Positions 29,903 to 40,097 of a DNA stretch of 64,000 nt are shown here, one piece after another (position 1 is the stretch's first letter; every line of letters begins with the position of its first letter). The stretch spans positions 1 through 64,000 of the forward strand of contig CAMHLZ010000004.1 of the NCBI GenBank assembly GCA_946186125.1. The letters run 5' to 3'. The stretch is from an uncultured Lachnospira sp. (lineage in GTDB: Bacteria > Bacillota > Clostridia > Lachnospirales > Lachnospiraceae). Both the position numbers and the translations under genes were made by a program. The notes beneath the pieces are model-generated. The model had not been told where the DNA came from, searched no databases, and was given only the letters and a program-made list of their open reading frames with translations.

Positions 29903-30718
29903 TTACTCACCTCCAGCTCCAGCTGCAGCTACTCCATCACCTTCATCATTCAATGAGTTTCTATTATCAGGCGACAGGAATGCTTTTAACTTCTCTTCAA
30001 TTACTCTAGGGTTCTCACCTGCCTGTATTGACAAAAGGCCCTCTATCATAACCTGCTTAAGCATTATTTCCATTCCATTGTTATATTTTAATTTTCCTGA
30101 AATAGGAGCACATATCCAGTTTGCAATTAACGAACCGTATAATGTCGTAATCAACGCAACCGCCATGTTCGGTCCAACCGCTGCAATATCCTCCAGATTT
30201 CTTAACATATTAATCAATCCGATCAGGGTACCAATCATACCCCATGCAGGTCCCATGGCTGCAAGTGTGTCATAAAATCCAATTACTTTTTTATGACGCT
30301 CTTCAGTACATACCATATCATTTTCCATGATTGACCTTACCATCTCAGGATCTGTACCGTCTACTATAAGTAATATCCCTTTTTTCATAAACTCATCTTC
30401 AAGGTTATTTGCTGCTTCCTCCAAAGCAAGCAATCCTTCTTTTCTGGCAACATTAGATAATTCTATAATCGTCTTAATAGTACCTGCGTCATCATTCTTC
30501 GGCATCTTGAATGCTTTCTTAGCTGCTTTAATGGATGCTAAGAAATCCGGAATACTATATTGTGCAAGCACACAACATACTGCACCACCTATTGTAATCA
30601 ACGCCGACTGCATATCAATAAAGTTCTTAATCAGCGCAAATCCGCCATCTCCTGATGCTATTCCATATATTACCATGATAAAGCATACAACCATACCAAT
30701 AATTGTAGCCAAATCCAT
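29903..30718 (-). CDS. motA: Flagellar motor stator protein MotA
   Basis: MotA/TolQ/ExbB family; GFYDTLAAMGPAWGMIGTLIGLINMLRNL. Confidence 0.96.
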   Translation of the reverse strand: MDLATIIGMVVCFIMVIYGIASGDGGFALIKNFIDMQSALITIGGAVCCVLAQYSIPDFLASIKAAKKAFKMPKNDDAGTIKTIIELSNVARKEGLLALEEAANNLEDEFMKKGILLIVDGTDPEMVRSIMENDMVCTEERHKKVIGFYDTLAAMGPAWGMIGTLIGLINMLRNLEDIAAVGPNMAVALITTLYGSLIANWICAPISGKLKYNNGMEIMLKQVMIEGLLSIQAGENPRVIEEKLKAFLSPDNRNSLNDEGDGVAAAGAGGE

Positions 30719-30845
30719 ACTGTACCCACCACCTATATCTTTTGAATTAGTTATAAAACTGTCTCTAATATTCTACCACATTTTCGTCAATAACACCAAC
30801 ATTTTTATAATTTTTTTGTCAAAAAATTTTTTTTTTTTATTTTCA

Positions 30846-31052
30846 CTAATTAGAGCTTTTTATTATCGGCTGCTGCATAATTTTTCGTTTATATTCTATT
30901 ATTTTTTCTACTATTTCTTTTGTATTTTCTTTAACTATTACTTTAGTGCCGGTTGTAAATGTAACGACTGTATCTGGATTTTCTTCAATAAATTCAATCA
31001 AGTCCGAATTTATTGTAAATGTTTTTCCATTCAATCTGGTAACCTGTATCAT
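30846..31052 (-). CDS. flbD: FlbD family protein
   Basis: MIQVTRLNGKTFTINSDLIEFIEENPDTVVTFTTGTKVIVKENTKEIVEKIIEYK. Confidence 0.95.
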   Translation of the reverse strand: MIQVTRLNGKTFTINSDLIEFIEENPDTVVTFTTGTKVIVKENTKEIVEKIIEYKRKIMQQPIIKSSN

Positions 31053-31143
31053 AATTCACCTTCCCTGTCTATAATAAGTAACAAGGTGTGACTAATGCCA
31101 CACCTTATTATACATACTGCCATCATATAGCAAATATCATTTT

Positions 31144-32643
31144 TTATCTCTTAAGACTTAACAACTCTTCAATCATTGTATCTGATGTCGTAACAACTCT
31201 TGAATTTGCCTGGAAACCTCTCTGGGTAACAATCATTTTTGTAAATTCCTGTGCCAGATCTACATTTGACATTTCAAGAACACCACTTGTTATCGAACCA
31301 CCCGACACATCTACTGTCTCGCCGATTCCGTCAAATGCTCCGGAGTTAATGGTTGCTCCGTACATATTATCACCCATTTTTTCCAAACCTGCAGGGTTCG
31401 CAAAATTTGCTACCGCTATCTGTCCTATGATTGCATTTGCACCATTACTGTACGCAGCTACCAATTCACCCTTATCCGATACACCAACGCTTGTCATAGT
31501 TCCGACTTTTTTACCACCTGATATCTGCCATGCCTGAAGTTTGTCCGTACCCGTACCGATAACAAGCGAGCCTACTTTATCTCCTGCACTATTATCAATT
31601 CCCTTTGCCGGTTCAATATCCGTTGCAGTTCCAAACTGTGTAAGGCTGCTACAGTCAACTACAATCTTTCTTGTATCTCCAACATTAAAAGGAGCTGTAG
31701 TCTGTGTAGGATTTTCTTTTAAATATTGGTCAACATCATCCTGTGTATAAGTAAATCCTAATGCATCTGTTTTTCCTGTTCCTGTACCGGCATCAGTAAT
31801 CTCAAGTTCAAATGCTGATGGCGAACCTGTAAGTATTTTACCTGTAACAGCATCAAATGTTAATGTTCCTGCCATATTAACATTTAAATCTGATATAAGT
31901 TTACTTCCTGAGTATACACCTGCTGCCGCAATATTATATATCGGATTACCGGATGCGTCAGTAACCGGAACAGGTGGTGTACTTGTATCGTAATCTCTTG
32001 AAAATCTTACCTGTACATCATACTCGTTTCCAAGATTATCATATACTGAAAGGTTAGCTGTTACATAAAGACCCTGTCCAAAGTTCTTATCTGATTTATT
32101 TAAATTTCCTGAAAGTGTAGCGGATTTTGTTCCCTCAGGTGCTGCATACGTAAACTTTTCTGAATATACCTCCAACGGTCTTACTCTGTCAGTCTGAAGC
32201 GCCTTACCCGGTTCCTCTGCCACATATCCCATTACATATGCACCGGAATCTGTAACTAAATATCCTGCTTCATCAGCTGAAAAGTTTCCTGCTTTTGTAA
32301 AATATGTAGAACCTTTACTCTGAACTACAAAAAAGCTGTCTCCATTAATCGCTAAGTCAAACGGTCTGTTTGTATTCTCAAATCCGCCCGGATTTGTAAT
32401 GTCGACACTTATTCCACTTGTAGAAGCACCAAGACCAATCTGTTTTGCATTTGTACCCCCTGCCCCTGTATCCTCATTAGGACCGGTTGCACTCTTTGTT
32501 GTCTGATAGAAGAGTTCACTAAATGTAACTCTTGATGCTTTAAATCCTACTGTGTTTACGTTTGAAATATTATTACCAATTACATCCATAGCATTCTGCT
32601 GTGACTTTAAACCTGTAACTGCTGAGTATAATGATCTTACCAT
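31144..32643 (-). CDS. flgE: Flagellar hook protein FlgE
   Basis: MVRSLYSAVTGLKSQQNAMDVIGNNISNVNTVGFKASRVTF; C-term FTKMIVTQRGFQANSRVVTTSDTMIEELLSLKR. Confidence 0.95.
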   Translation of the reverse strand: MVRSLYSAVTGLKSQQNAMDVIGNNISNVNTVGFKASRVTFSELFYQTTKSATGPNEDTGAGGTNAKQIGLGASTSGISVDITNPGGFENTNRPFDLAINGDSFFVVQSKGSTYFTKAGNFSADEAGYLVTDSGAYVMGYVAEEPGKALQTDRVRPLEVYSEKFTYAAPEGTKSATLSGNLNKSDKNFGQGLYVTANLSVYDNLGNEYDVQVRFSRDYDTSTPPVPVTDASGNPIYNIAAAGVYSGSKLISDLNVNMAGTLTFDAVTGKILTGSPSAFELEITDAGTGTGKTDALGFTYTQDDVDQYLKENPTQTTAPFNVGDTRKIVVDCSSLTQFGTATDIEPAKGIDNSAGDKVGSLVIGTGTDKLQAWQISGGKKVGTMTSVGVSDKGELVAAYSNGANAIIGQIAVANFANPAGLEKMGDNMYGATINSGAFDGIGETVDVSGGSITSGVLEMSNVDLAQEFTKMIVTQRGFQANSRVVTTSDTMIEELLSLKR

Positions 32644-32722
32644 AATTCATTGACCTCCTTAAATCCAGCCGTCTTATCCCATCTGTCGTTCAGGGATTAT
32701 CACTTCCATTCAGGTCCGGTGA

Positions 32723-33124
32723 TTATATTATAACGGCTCCGTCTATATTTGTATAAACCTGTTCATTTGTTTCTCTCTGATTCATAGCCGTGATAACTGT
32801 GCTTTTCTTTACATTTATTATAAACGCCATATTATCCATAAGTACCAGAGATTCATTAATTCCTTTTTGCTGTGCTTTTTTTGTTCCCTCTTCTAAACGT
32901 CTTAACTGCTCATCCGTGAGACTTATATTGCGGTCTGACAATCTCGCTCCCGCATGTTTTGAAAACTTTAGTCTTTCTGTATCTGCGGCTTTTTCTTTGT
33001 TTTTCAAAACATCTTCAAATTTTACTGATGACTGAGATGATGCAGAAGACACTTCGTTTTTGTCGTTATTCAAATATCTGTGTGTTACCTGCTCTATTGA
33101 GGTAAACCCATTTCCAATATTCAT
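32723..33124 (-). CDS. TIGR02530-type flagellar operon protein
   Basis: LKFSKHAGARLSDRNISLTDEQLRRLEEGTKKAQQKGINESLVLMDNMAFIINVKKSTVITAM. Confidence 0.9.
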   Translation of the reverse strand: MNIGNGFTSIEQVTHRYLNNDKNEVSSASSQSSVKFEDVLKNKEKAADTERLKFSKHAGARLSDRNISLTDEQLRRLEEGTKKAQQKGINESLVLMDNMAFIINVKKSTVITAMNQRETNEQVYTNIDGAVII

Positions 33125-33144
33125 ACGCTCATCTCCTATATCTG

Positions 33145-33567
33145 CTACATTATATAGCTGTCGTCTACCACATATTTTAAATCCTCATAAGAATACATCT
33201 TATCATTAACAGACAACTGAGCCTTTCCATCTACTATTTCAACATAATTTACTTTGCCTGCAACTTCACTCTCTGATTTTCCCTCAGATGCTCCCGGAGT
33301 AATCACTACATTCTTTCCTACAAGATTGAATGCATTCTGATTAGTAAGTGACTGCTCAACATTTGTCATAGCTTCCAATGCTGAAAACTGAGCCAGCTGA
33401 CTTACATATTCAGTATTATCTGTCGGTTCCAACGGATCCTGATTCTGCATCTGTGCAGTAAGCAATGTTAAAAATGCCTGCTTGTCAAGATTGCTTCCTG
33501 AACTTTTTGCATATGTAGGTGTAGAATCCGCTACAACTTTACCATTTACAATATCTGCCGTAACCAT
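33145..33567 (-). CDS. flgD: Flagellar hook-capping protein FlgD
   Basis: LDKQAFLTLLTAQMQNQDPLEPTDNTEYVSQLAQFSALEAMTNV. Confidence 0.96.
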   Translation of the reverse strand: MVTADIVNGKVVADSTPTYAKSSGSNLDKQAFLTLLTAQMQNQDPLEPTDNTEYVSQLAQFSALEAMTNVEQSLTNQNAFNLVGKNVVITPGASEGKSESEVAGKVNYVEIVDGKAQLSVNDKMYSYEDLKYVVDDSYIM

Positions 33568-33579
33568 ATCTTTCCTCCT

Positions 33580-35625
33580 TTACGCTGTATAACTTACCGT
33601 GCTTCCCTGTTTTTCCCTCATCGCTTCTTCTAAAAGTTCTTCCTTTATGCTCTTTAATTCATTTTCATTAAGCACTGTACTTTCCTGCGATGAATTAAAA
33701 CGTCTTTTGTTCTGTCTCTGGTTTCCTGATGAGTCATTATTTCCCATTCCCTGTTCAAACGCATGGCTTGCAACTGTCACCTCAACATCTTCAACTTTGA
33801 TTTCCTGCTTGTTAAGGTTCTCTTTTAATACAGCTACCTGACTCTCCAAAGCATTTTTTACTGCTTCGTTCTGTGCCGTAATCTGTGCCGTAACAACACC
33901 ATTCTTTGCAACAACGTGAATGTTTAATTTGCCAAGATTCTCAGGTTCTAACTGCATTTCCATTGATGATAATCCGTCAGCTGACATAACCTTTACATTA
34001 TCCATTACCTGTTCCATAATTCTTGATGTAAATGATAATCTTTCATTTTCCGTAACAGGCCGGCCTGTCAAAGCTGCATCAACATGTTCTGTAAGATTTG
34101 CAGTAACATTTTTAAAATCAAATAAAGGTTCGTTACTCTTTTGCTGCTTCATTCCGGATTCGTTTGGGATTTTTATACGATTAGCTGTATTGAGATTATC
34201 GGTTGTTTTAATTTCTACGTCTTTTTGCAATTTATTAATAATCTCTTTTGCACGGCCATCATTGTAATCCTTTACAATGTCATCATTAGTCTTCACTTCT
34301 GTTTTTCTGAAACTTTCCGGGTAATTCTTTACAATTACATCATCAGTGTTCTTGCCACTCTTATGTTCTGTCTCTGGTTGTTCAGTCTGATTATCTCTCC
34401 TGTTTTTTCCGGTATATAAATTCTCTGCATCTGTACTTACTTCCGCACCCGCATTTGCGTTTACGATAGCTGAATCCTCAACATATTCCGTGGTCTGAAC
34501 AATTACATTTTCATTATTCTCATCTTTCATGTATATCTGCTCTTCATTTTTAGGTGATACATTACCTGCACCCGGATTTTCGATATGCGTTTCGTTACTA
34601 TCGGAATATTTGATATCCTGTGTACTACCATGAAGTACTAAGATATCCGTATCGGTTTTATCATCCGCAATGACTGTATCAACATTTTTTATACCGGTAT
34701 CTTCATCCTCACGAATAACCTGGCTGCCTTCAACTTTAGTACTGATTTCCTTCTGCGTGGCTTTTCCAGGCATCTGCTCATTTTCCGGCTTGCTGTAAAC
34801 TTTTTTATTATCCTGTTCTTCACCGCCTGTTAATTGAGCAGCATTGTTAATCTTTTGTTCCGTCGTATTGTCATCTGTTATATCGGTCATTTTTGTCTCT
34901 TCCGTTACCGTCTTGTTTTGTTTTTGTACATTTGGTTCATAAATAACCGGTTCGCTCTCAAACACCGTATCCACTGTATTCGGAACTTCCTGTTGCATTT
35001 CTACCTGCATTGCCATATCAAACTCTCTGAGCAAATCGCCGACATTTTCAGCAGGTACTCCATAATCATCAGAAAATTCTTTCACAAGGTCGCTTATTAA
35101 TGTGTTAATCTCTGTAAATTGTCCGTATGCTTCCTGATTTACTAAAAGTTCTGACGAATCTTCTATCTGATTTATATTCATAACTAATTTTATAACATTA
35201 GCTTCTTTTAACAAATCAGATTTTGTCATGTTCAAATCAGCCAGACTGCTTACAACATCAGCTTCCGTACATTTAAGTACTTCTTTTACTTCTTCAGTGA
35301 TTGATACTTCAAGTTCTTTAACGGCATATGATGTATTAACAATATTTCCCTGACAGATGAATTGGGATTCATCTACCTTTTTTTCAGCATTTTTGTTCTT
35401 ATTAAACATCTCTTTCACATTGTCTTTTACAATACTGCCTGTATTTGAACTATCATTCGTCTTTTCCGGATTTTTGCTGTTACCACCTTGTAAAAAAGAT
35501 TCAAATCCTGATTTTATATTGTCTTTTGCAGCCGATTCAGCATTTGCCGGTGTCCCCGCCTTTCCTGTCTGTTCAAAATTTTGAACACCTAATTGCATAA
35601 CTACCATATGGTTCCTCCTTTCCAC
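33580..35625 (-). CDS. fliK: Flagellar hook-length control protein FliK
   Basis: C-terminal Flg_hook domain SSMEMQLEPENLGKLNIHVVAKNGVVTAQITAQNEAVKNALESQVAVLKENL; long low-complexity N-term. Confidence 0.92.
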   Translation of the reverse strand: MERRNHMVVMQLGVQNFEQTGKAGTPANAESAAKDNIKSGFESFLQGGNSKNPEKTNDSSNTGSIVKDNVKEMFNKNKNAEKKVDESQFICQGNIVNTSYAVKELEVSITEEVKEVLKCTEADVVSSLADLNMTKSDLLKEANVIKLVMNINQIEDSSELLVNQEAYGQFTEINTLISDLVKEFSDDYGVPAENVGDLLREFDMAMQVEMQQEVPNTVDTVFESEPVIYEPNVQKQNKTVTEETKMTDITDDNTTEQKINNAAQLTGGEEQDNKKVYSKPENEQMPGKATQKEISTKVEGSQVIREDEDTGIKNVDTVIADDKTDTDILVLHGSTQDIKYSDSNETHIENPGAGNVSPKNEEQIYMKDENNENVIVQTTEYVEDSAIVNANAGAEVSTDAENLYTGKNRRDNQTEQPETEHKSGKNTDDVIVKNYPESFRKTEVKTNDDIVKDYNDGRAKEIINKLQKDVEIKTTDNLNTANRIKIPNESGMKQQKSNEPLFDFKNVTANLTEHVDAALTGRPVTENERLSFTSRIMEQVMDNVKVMSADGLSSMEMQLEPENLGKLNIHVVAKNGVVTAQITAQNEAVKNALESQVAVLKENLNKQEIKVEDVEVTVASHAFEQGMGNNDSSGNQRQNKRRFNSSQESTVLNENELKSIKEELLEEAMREKQGSTVSYTA

Positions 35626-35645
35626 ATAATATTTATATCATTACC

Positions 35646-36419
35646 TTATGGTAACAATAGCTTTGTAAGTTTTGCAGCATATACCGGATCCGTCTTAGAT
35701 ATTTCATCCATTATTACACTGCTCTTTGATGAATTCATGGAATTAAGGAGTTTTACTACTAAATCCATGTCCCCTGTCATCTCACAAAATACAGCTGCTG
35801 CCTGTTTCGGATCCATTGAACTGTATAATGCAGCTCTTGTTTTGTACGTCTCATCATATGAGTACTTTTCTATCGCTTCTCTATATAATTCTTCCGCCGT
35901 ATCCGGCTCAATCTCCTGATAATATTTTACATAATTCTCATAATCAATCGCGCTGTCTCCAAACACAACCTCATCATAATATGCTTGTTTTTCAGCTTCA
36001 AATGCTGCCTGTCTTTCCTCAAATGTTTTTAATCTGGCGTTCTCAGCCTGTAATTCAGCAATCAGCTCATCTTTGGTAGTATCATCTTCCTGATATACTG
36101 CAAGCTGAGCCTCAAGCTGCTTAATATATTCAACGGCATCTGCCATATTTTTATAATGATAATCACTATCTTCGTCTTCTTTATATGTCTCTGGTAAAAT
36201 TTTATTGAGCACCGGAACATCCTTTAAAATAGGAGTCATGAAATTACTTCCAAATCCTCCAATATCAGTCTTTACTATAACTGCAAATATTCCCAGCCAT
36301 ATCAATACAATCAATATAGTAATTATCGCAGAAGCAACCTTACTCTTTGGTTCTTCTTCAACCTCATATCCGGGAGTTGTGACCTCCGTCAGCACCTCTT
36401 CTTTATCTTTTTTTGCCAT
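35646..36419 (-). CDS. MotE/MgtE-N-like flagellar protein
   Basis: TM + coiled coil + ALYSSMDPKQAAAVFCEMTGDMDLVVKLLNSMNSSKSSVIMDEISKTDPVYAAKLTKLL. Confidence 0.75.
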   Translation of the reverse strand: MAKKDKEEVLTEVTTPGYEVEEEPKSKVASAIITILIVLIWLGIFAVIVKTDIGGFGSNFMTPILKDVPVLNKILPETYKEDEDSDYHYKNMADAVEYIKQLEAQLAVYQEDDTTKDELIAELQAENARLKTFEERQAAFEAEKQAYYDEVVFGDSAIDYENYVKYYQEIEPDTAEELYREAIEKYSYDETYKTRAALYSSMDPKQAAAVFCEMTGDMDLVVKLLNSMNSSKSSVIMDEISKTDPVYAAKLTKLLLP

Positions 36420-36874
36420 TAATTTCCACCTGCATCCTGATTATTATATTGAAAACTCACTACCTCATCAACTTCTTTCATCTCTTGTTCAGATGTTTCT
36501 CTTAAAAATTCAGCAAAAGCTTTTTCGCGAAGCTTTTCATGAGTTTTCCTGTCTACCATCACTTCATTAAGTTTTGCCTTTGCCCTGTCAACTCTTTTTT
36601 CAGCTCTCTTTATAACGATTTTCTGAGCTTCGGCTTCTTCTTTTTTGTATGCGATAGCATCATTAACTGCCTTCATTTCCAAAATGTTCAGTATACCGGA
36701 GCTGTTTTCTCTCAGCTTGTCTTCATATTTTTGTATATCGGCATAAATGCAATCCAGCTTAACTATTTCAGACTGCAAATCAGCCATTGCAATACTGTAC
36801 TCTGACTTTGCCTGAGTCTCTAATTTGTACTTTATATCCAGTATACTTTGCATTTTGTATACAAATTTTGCCAT
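36419..36874 (-). CDS. fliJ: Flagellar export chaperone FliJ
   Basis: Coiled-coil FVYKMQSILDIKYKLETQAKSEYSIAMADL; follows fliI. Confidence 0.88.
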   Translation of the reverse strand: MAKFVYKMQSILDIKYKLETQAKSEYSIAMADLQSEIVKLDCIYADIQKYEDKLRENSSGILNILEMKAVNDAIAYKKEEAEAQKIVIKRAEKRVDRAKAKLNEVMVDRKTHEKLREKAFAEFLRETSEQEMKEVDEVVSFQYNNQDAGGN

Positions 36875-36899
36875 ATTTTCACCGATTTATTTCCTGTTA

Positions 36900-38216
36900 T
36901 CACATTTCAAAGATTCCTTCTAACATATCTACTACTTCAATAAATGAATATTTCTCATCTGTCCCCTGCATAAGGAACGCATTAACTTCATCTATCTTTT
37001 CTATTGCATAATCAATATTTTTATTGGAACCTGCCTTATAAGCACCTATGTTTATTAAATCTTCTGCCTCATTATATGTAGCTAAAACACTCTTTAACTT
37101 TGACGCAGCCTTTTTATGGTTCTTATCAGCAATAGCACTCATTACTCTGGATATACTCTGCAATATGTCTATCGCCGGATAATGATTCTTATGTCCAAGT
37201 TTTCGCGATAAAATTATATGTCCGTCTAATATACCTCTCGCAGTATCAGTAATCGGTTCATTAAAATCGTCTCCATCTACCAATACAGTATACAACCCGG
37301 TAATAGATCCAACTGATGCATTACCAGAACGCTCAAGGAGTTTCGGCATTTCACTGTAAACACTCGGCGGATATCCTCTTGTAACCGGAGGTTCTCCTGA
37401 AGCAAGTCCTATTTCTCTTTGTGCCATTGCAAAACGTGTCAGAGAATCCATCATCAACAGTACGTCTTTTCCCTGATCTCTAAAATACTCTGCAATAGCC
37501 GTTGCGGTCTGTGCTGCTTTTTTTCTTATCAAAGCAGGCTTGTCAGAAGTAGCAACAACAACTATACTTCTCTTCATACCCTCTTCGCCTAAATCCCTTT
37601 CAATAAATTCTCTTACTTCCCTTCCACGTTCTCCAATAAGTGCAATCACATTTATATCAGCTTTTGTGTTTCTTGCAAACATTCCAAGAAGTGTACTCTT
37701 ACCAACACCACTTCCTGCAAATATTCCAATTCTCTGACCTTTTCCCACTGTAATAAGACCATCTACAGCCTTAACTCCAAGCGGTAACACCTCATCTATA
37801 ATTTTTCTTGATAATGGATCCGGCGGCTTCGCCTCCACAGAATACCTCTTAGAAGATTTTATATCTACTTCTTCATCTATCGGTCTGCCAAGTCCGTCAA
37901 GTGTATAACCGAGCAGTTCATCTCCAACTTTTACTTTCAATGCATGTCCCGTATTTTCCACACGACTTCCCGGTCCAATTCCATCTATACTGTCATATGG
38001 CATCAATAAAACTCTTTTATCCCTGAATCCTACCACTTCAGACATAACCCACATTGATGAATCTTCTTTTGATACAATTCTGCATACATCACCTAAATTA
38101 GCATCCGGTCCCATTGATTCAATCGTCAGTCCGACTATCTTAACAACCTTCCCAAGACACTTAATATATGATTTGTCCATAAGACGCATATATTTTTCAA
38201 CATCTACTACACCCAT
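36900..38216 (-). CDS. fliI: Flagellar export ATPase FliI
   Basis: Walker A GIFAGSGVGKSTLLGMFARN; DSLTRFAMAQREIGLASGEPPVTRGYPPSVYSEMPKLLERSG. Confidence 0.98.
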   Translation of the reverse strand: MGVVDVEKYMRLMDKSYIKCLGKVVKIVGLTIESMGPDANLGDVCRIVSKEDSSMWVMSEVVGFRDKRVLLMPYDSIDGIGPGSRVENTGHALKVKVGDELLGYTLDGLGRPIDEEVDIKSSKRYSVEAKPPDPLSRKIIDEVLPLGVKAVDGLITVGKGQRIGIFAGSGVGKSTLLGMFARNTKADINVIALIGERGREVREFIERDLGEEGMKRSIVVVATSDKPALIRKKAAQTATAIAEYFRDQGKDVLLMMDSLTRFAMAQREIGLASGEPPVTRGYPPSVYSEMPKLLERSGNASVGSITGLYTVLVDGDDFNEPITDTARGILDGHIILSRKLGHKNHYPAIDILQSISRVMSAIADKNHKKAASKLKSVLATYNEAEDLINIGAYKAGSNKNIDYAIEKIDEVNAFLMQGTDEKYSFIEVVDMLEGIFEM

Positions 38217-38232
38217 CTGTTTCTCCTAATCA

Positions 38233-39051
38233 TTATTCCGTCATGCATGCCAGTATTTTTATACTTTCAACCAGGTTTTCCAATTGAATATCCAAACTGC
38301 AGTCATATATTCCGCTATCTGTTTCTATCATGCATTGTCCTTTTTTAAATGTCGGATCTTCTATTATTTCAATCTGCATTTTTCCATGTATGGACTGTCT
38401 TAATTTTTCCTTGTTATCTAAAACAAATTTATAATCTGTGGTCGATACTCTTATTAATAAATCCGAACTGAATTCATTCTTTGCAATTACATCTTCAACC
38501 AACTTGAATACTAAATCTTTTTTATCTTCTGCCAATACATGAGTAACCTTAGTAAATACATCTAATATCGTAGAAACCAGTTCCCCTTCCATTGTCTTAA
38601 GTCTGGCTTCATATTCAGAATTTAATCTCTCTTTTTCCTCTGCAAGGAGCTTTGTCTGTTTTTCTATCTCCTTTGCAGCCTGAACTTTCCCATCCTGATA
38701 ACCTGCATTTCTACCCTCTGCCGAAGCTGCCTGTCTTATGCTTTCACATTCCTGTCTTGCCTGTTCTATTATAGCCTCAGCATCACTCTGTGCTAATGCT
38801 ATAATTTCATCAGCTCTGGCATTTGCAGCCTCATTTTCTTTTATTATGTTACTTTCGTCATCAAGAAGCATTTCTACCGACTCAGCATCTATTCCCTCAA
38901 TAAACTCCCCATCCTGTTCCTGAATATTTTGCTCCATCTCCATTTTTTTTTGAATCTGGGCTATTTTTTCGGTAATTAACGCATTGTAATCTATTACCTT
39001 TTTTTCGTTACTATCACATTTAATATTAATCGATTTTAATAAATTAGACAA
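38233..39051 (-). CDS. fliH: Flagellar assembly protein FliH
   Basis: V/FliH-type coiled coil, between fliG and fliI. Confidence 0.88.
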   Translation of the reverse strand: MSNLLKSINIKCDSNEKKVIDYNALITEKIAQIQKKMEMEQNIQEQDGEFIEGIDAESVEMLLDDESNIIKENEAANARADEIIALAQSDAEAIIEQARQECESIRQAASAEGRNAGYQDGKVQAAKEIEKQTKLLAEEKERLNSEYEARLKTMEGELVSTILDVFTKVTHVLAEDKKDLVFKLVEDVIAKNEFSSDLLIRVSTTDYKFVLDNKEKLRQSIHGKMQIEIIEDPTFKKGQCMIETDSGIYDCSLDIQLENLVESIKILACMTE

Positions 39052-40060
39052 TTATCTCGTCACCTCCGCCACGAGCTATAACAATCTCGCCAGAGTCTTC
39101 TAACTTACGGATGATGTTAACAATCTTCTGCTGTGCCTCTTCAACATCCTTCATACGTACAGGACCCATAAAATCCATATCTTCCCTTATCATTGCAGCA
39201 AGACGCTTTGAAAGGTTTTTAAAGATAATATTCTGAACTTCTTCCGTAGTTCCCTTAAGCGCAAGACCAAGATCGCTGTTATCAACTTCACGAAGCACTC
39301 TCTGTACAGTCTTATCATCAAGTGCAAGGATATCTTCAAATACAAACATTTTATGCTTGATTTCATCTGCAAGTTCTGGCTCTTCAATTTCAAGGCTTTC
39401 CATAATGTGTTTTTCTGTACCTCTGTCAACAGAATTCAAAATCTCTACGATTGAATCCACACCACCGACAATTGTGTAATCCTGATTTACAAGAGATGAT
39501 AACTTTCTCTCCAACACTTCTTCAACTTCTTTTATAACATCCGGCGATGTTCTATCCATCTGTGCAATACGCTTAGATACATCAGCCTGTTTATCAAGCG
39601 ACAAAGATGATATAATCTGTGCCGCCTGAGCTGACGGAAGATATGCCAGAATCAAAGCTATCGTCTGTGGATGCTCATCCTGAATAAAGTTAAGAATCTG
39701 GGATGCATCTGTTTTTCTTATAAATTCAAAAGGACGTACCTGTAATGACGCGGTAAGCTTATTGATAACATTTTGAGCCTCAGAAGCTCCCAAAGCTTTC
39801 TCCAAGAGTTCTTTTGCATATGAAATACCACCTTCGGCAATATACTGCTGTGCAAGGCAAACCTGATAAAACTCTTCAAGTACTTCTTCTTTTAACTGTG
39901 GAGTAACACTTCTTGTGTTCGCTATCTCAAGCGTCAATTCCTCTATCTCTTCTTCTTTTAAGTGTTTAAATATCTTTGCTGATTTTTCAGGGCCAAGTGC
40001 AATCAGCAGTATCGCTGCCTTTTGCACTCCCATCATTTCACTTGTACCGCTTTTTGCCAT
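39044..40060 (-). CDS. fliG: Flagellar motor switch protein FliG
   Basis: QKAAILLIALGPEKSAKIFKHLKEEEIEELTLEIA; DEHPQTIALILAYLPSAQAAQIISSL. Confidence 0.98.
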   Translation of the reverse strand: MAKSGTSEMMGVQKAAILLIALGPEKSAKIFKHLKEEEIEELTLEIANTRSVTPQLKEEVLEEFYQVCLAQQYIAEGGISYAKELLEKALGASEAQNVINKLTASLQVRPFEFIRKTDASQILNFIQDEHPQTIALILAYLPSAQAAQIISSLSLDKQADVSKRIAQMDRTSPDVIKEVEEVLERKLSSLVNQDYTIVGGVDSIVEILNSVDRGTEKHIMESLEIEEPELADEIKHKMFVFEDILALDDKTVQRVLREVDNSDLGLALKGTTEEVQNIIFKNLSKRLAAMIREDMDFMGPVRMKDVEEAQQKIVNIIRKLEDSGEIVIARGGGDEIIV

Positions 40061-40097
40061 CTTAATACCGTCCCTTTCCCAAAACTCTCAGACCATC

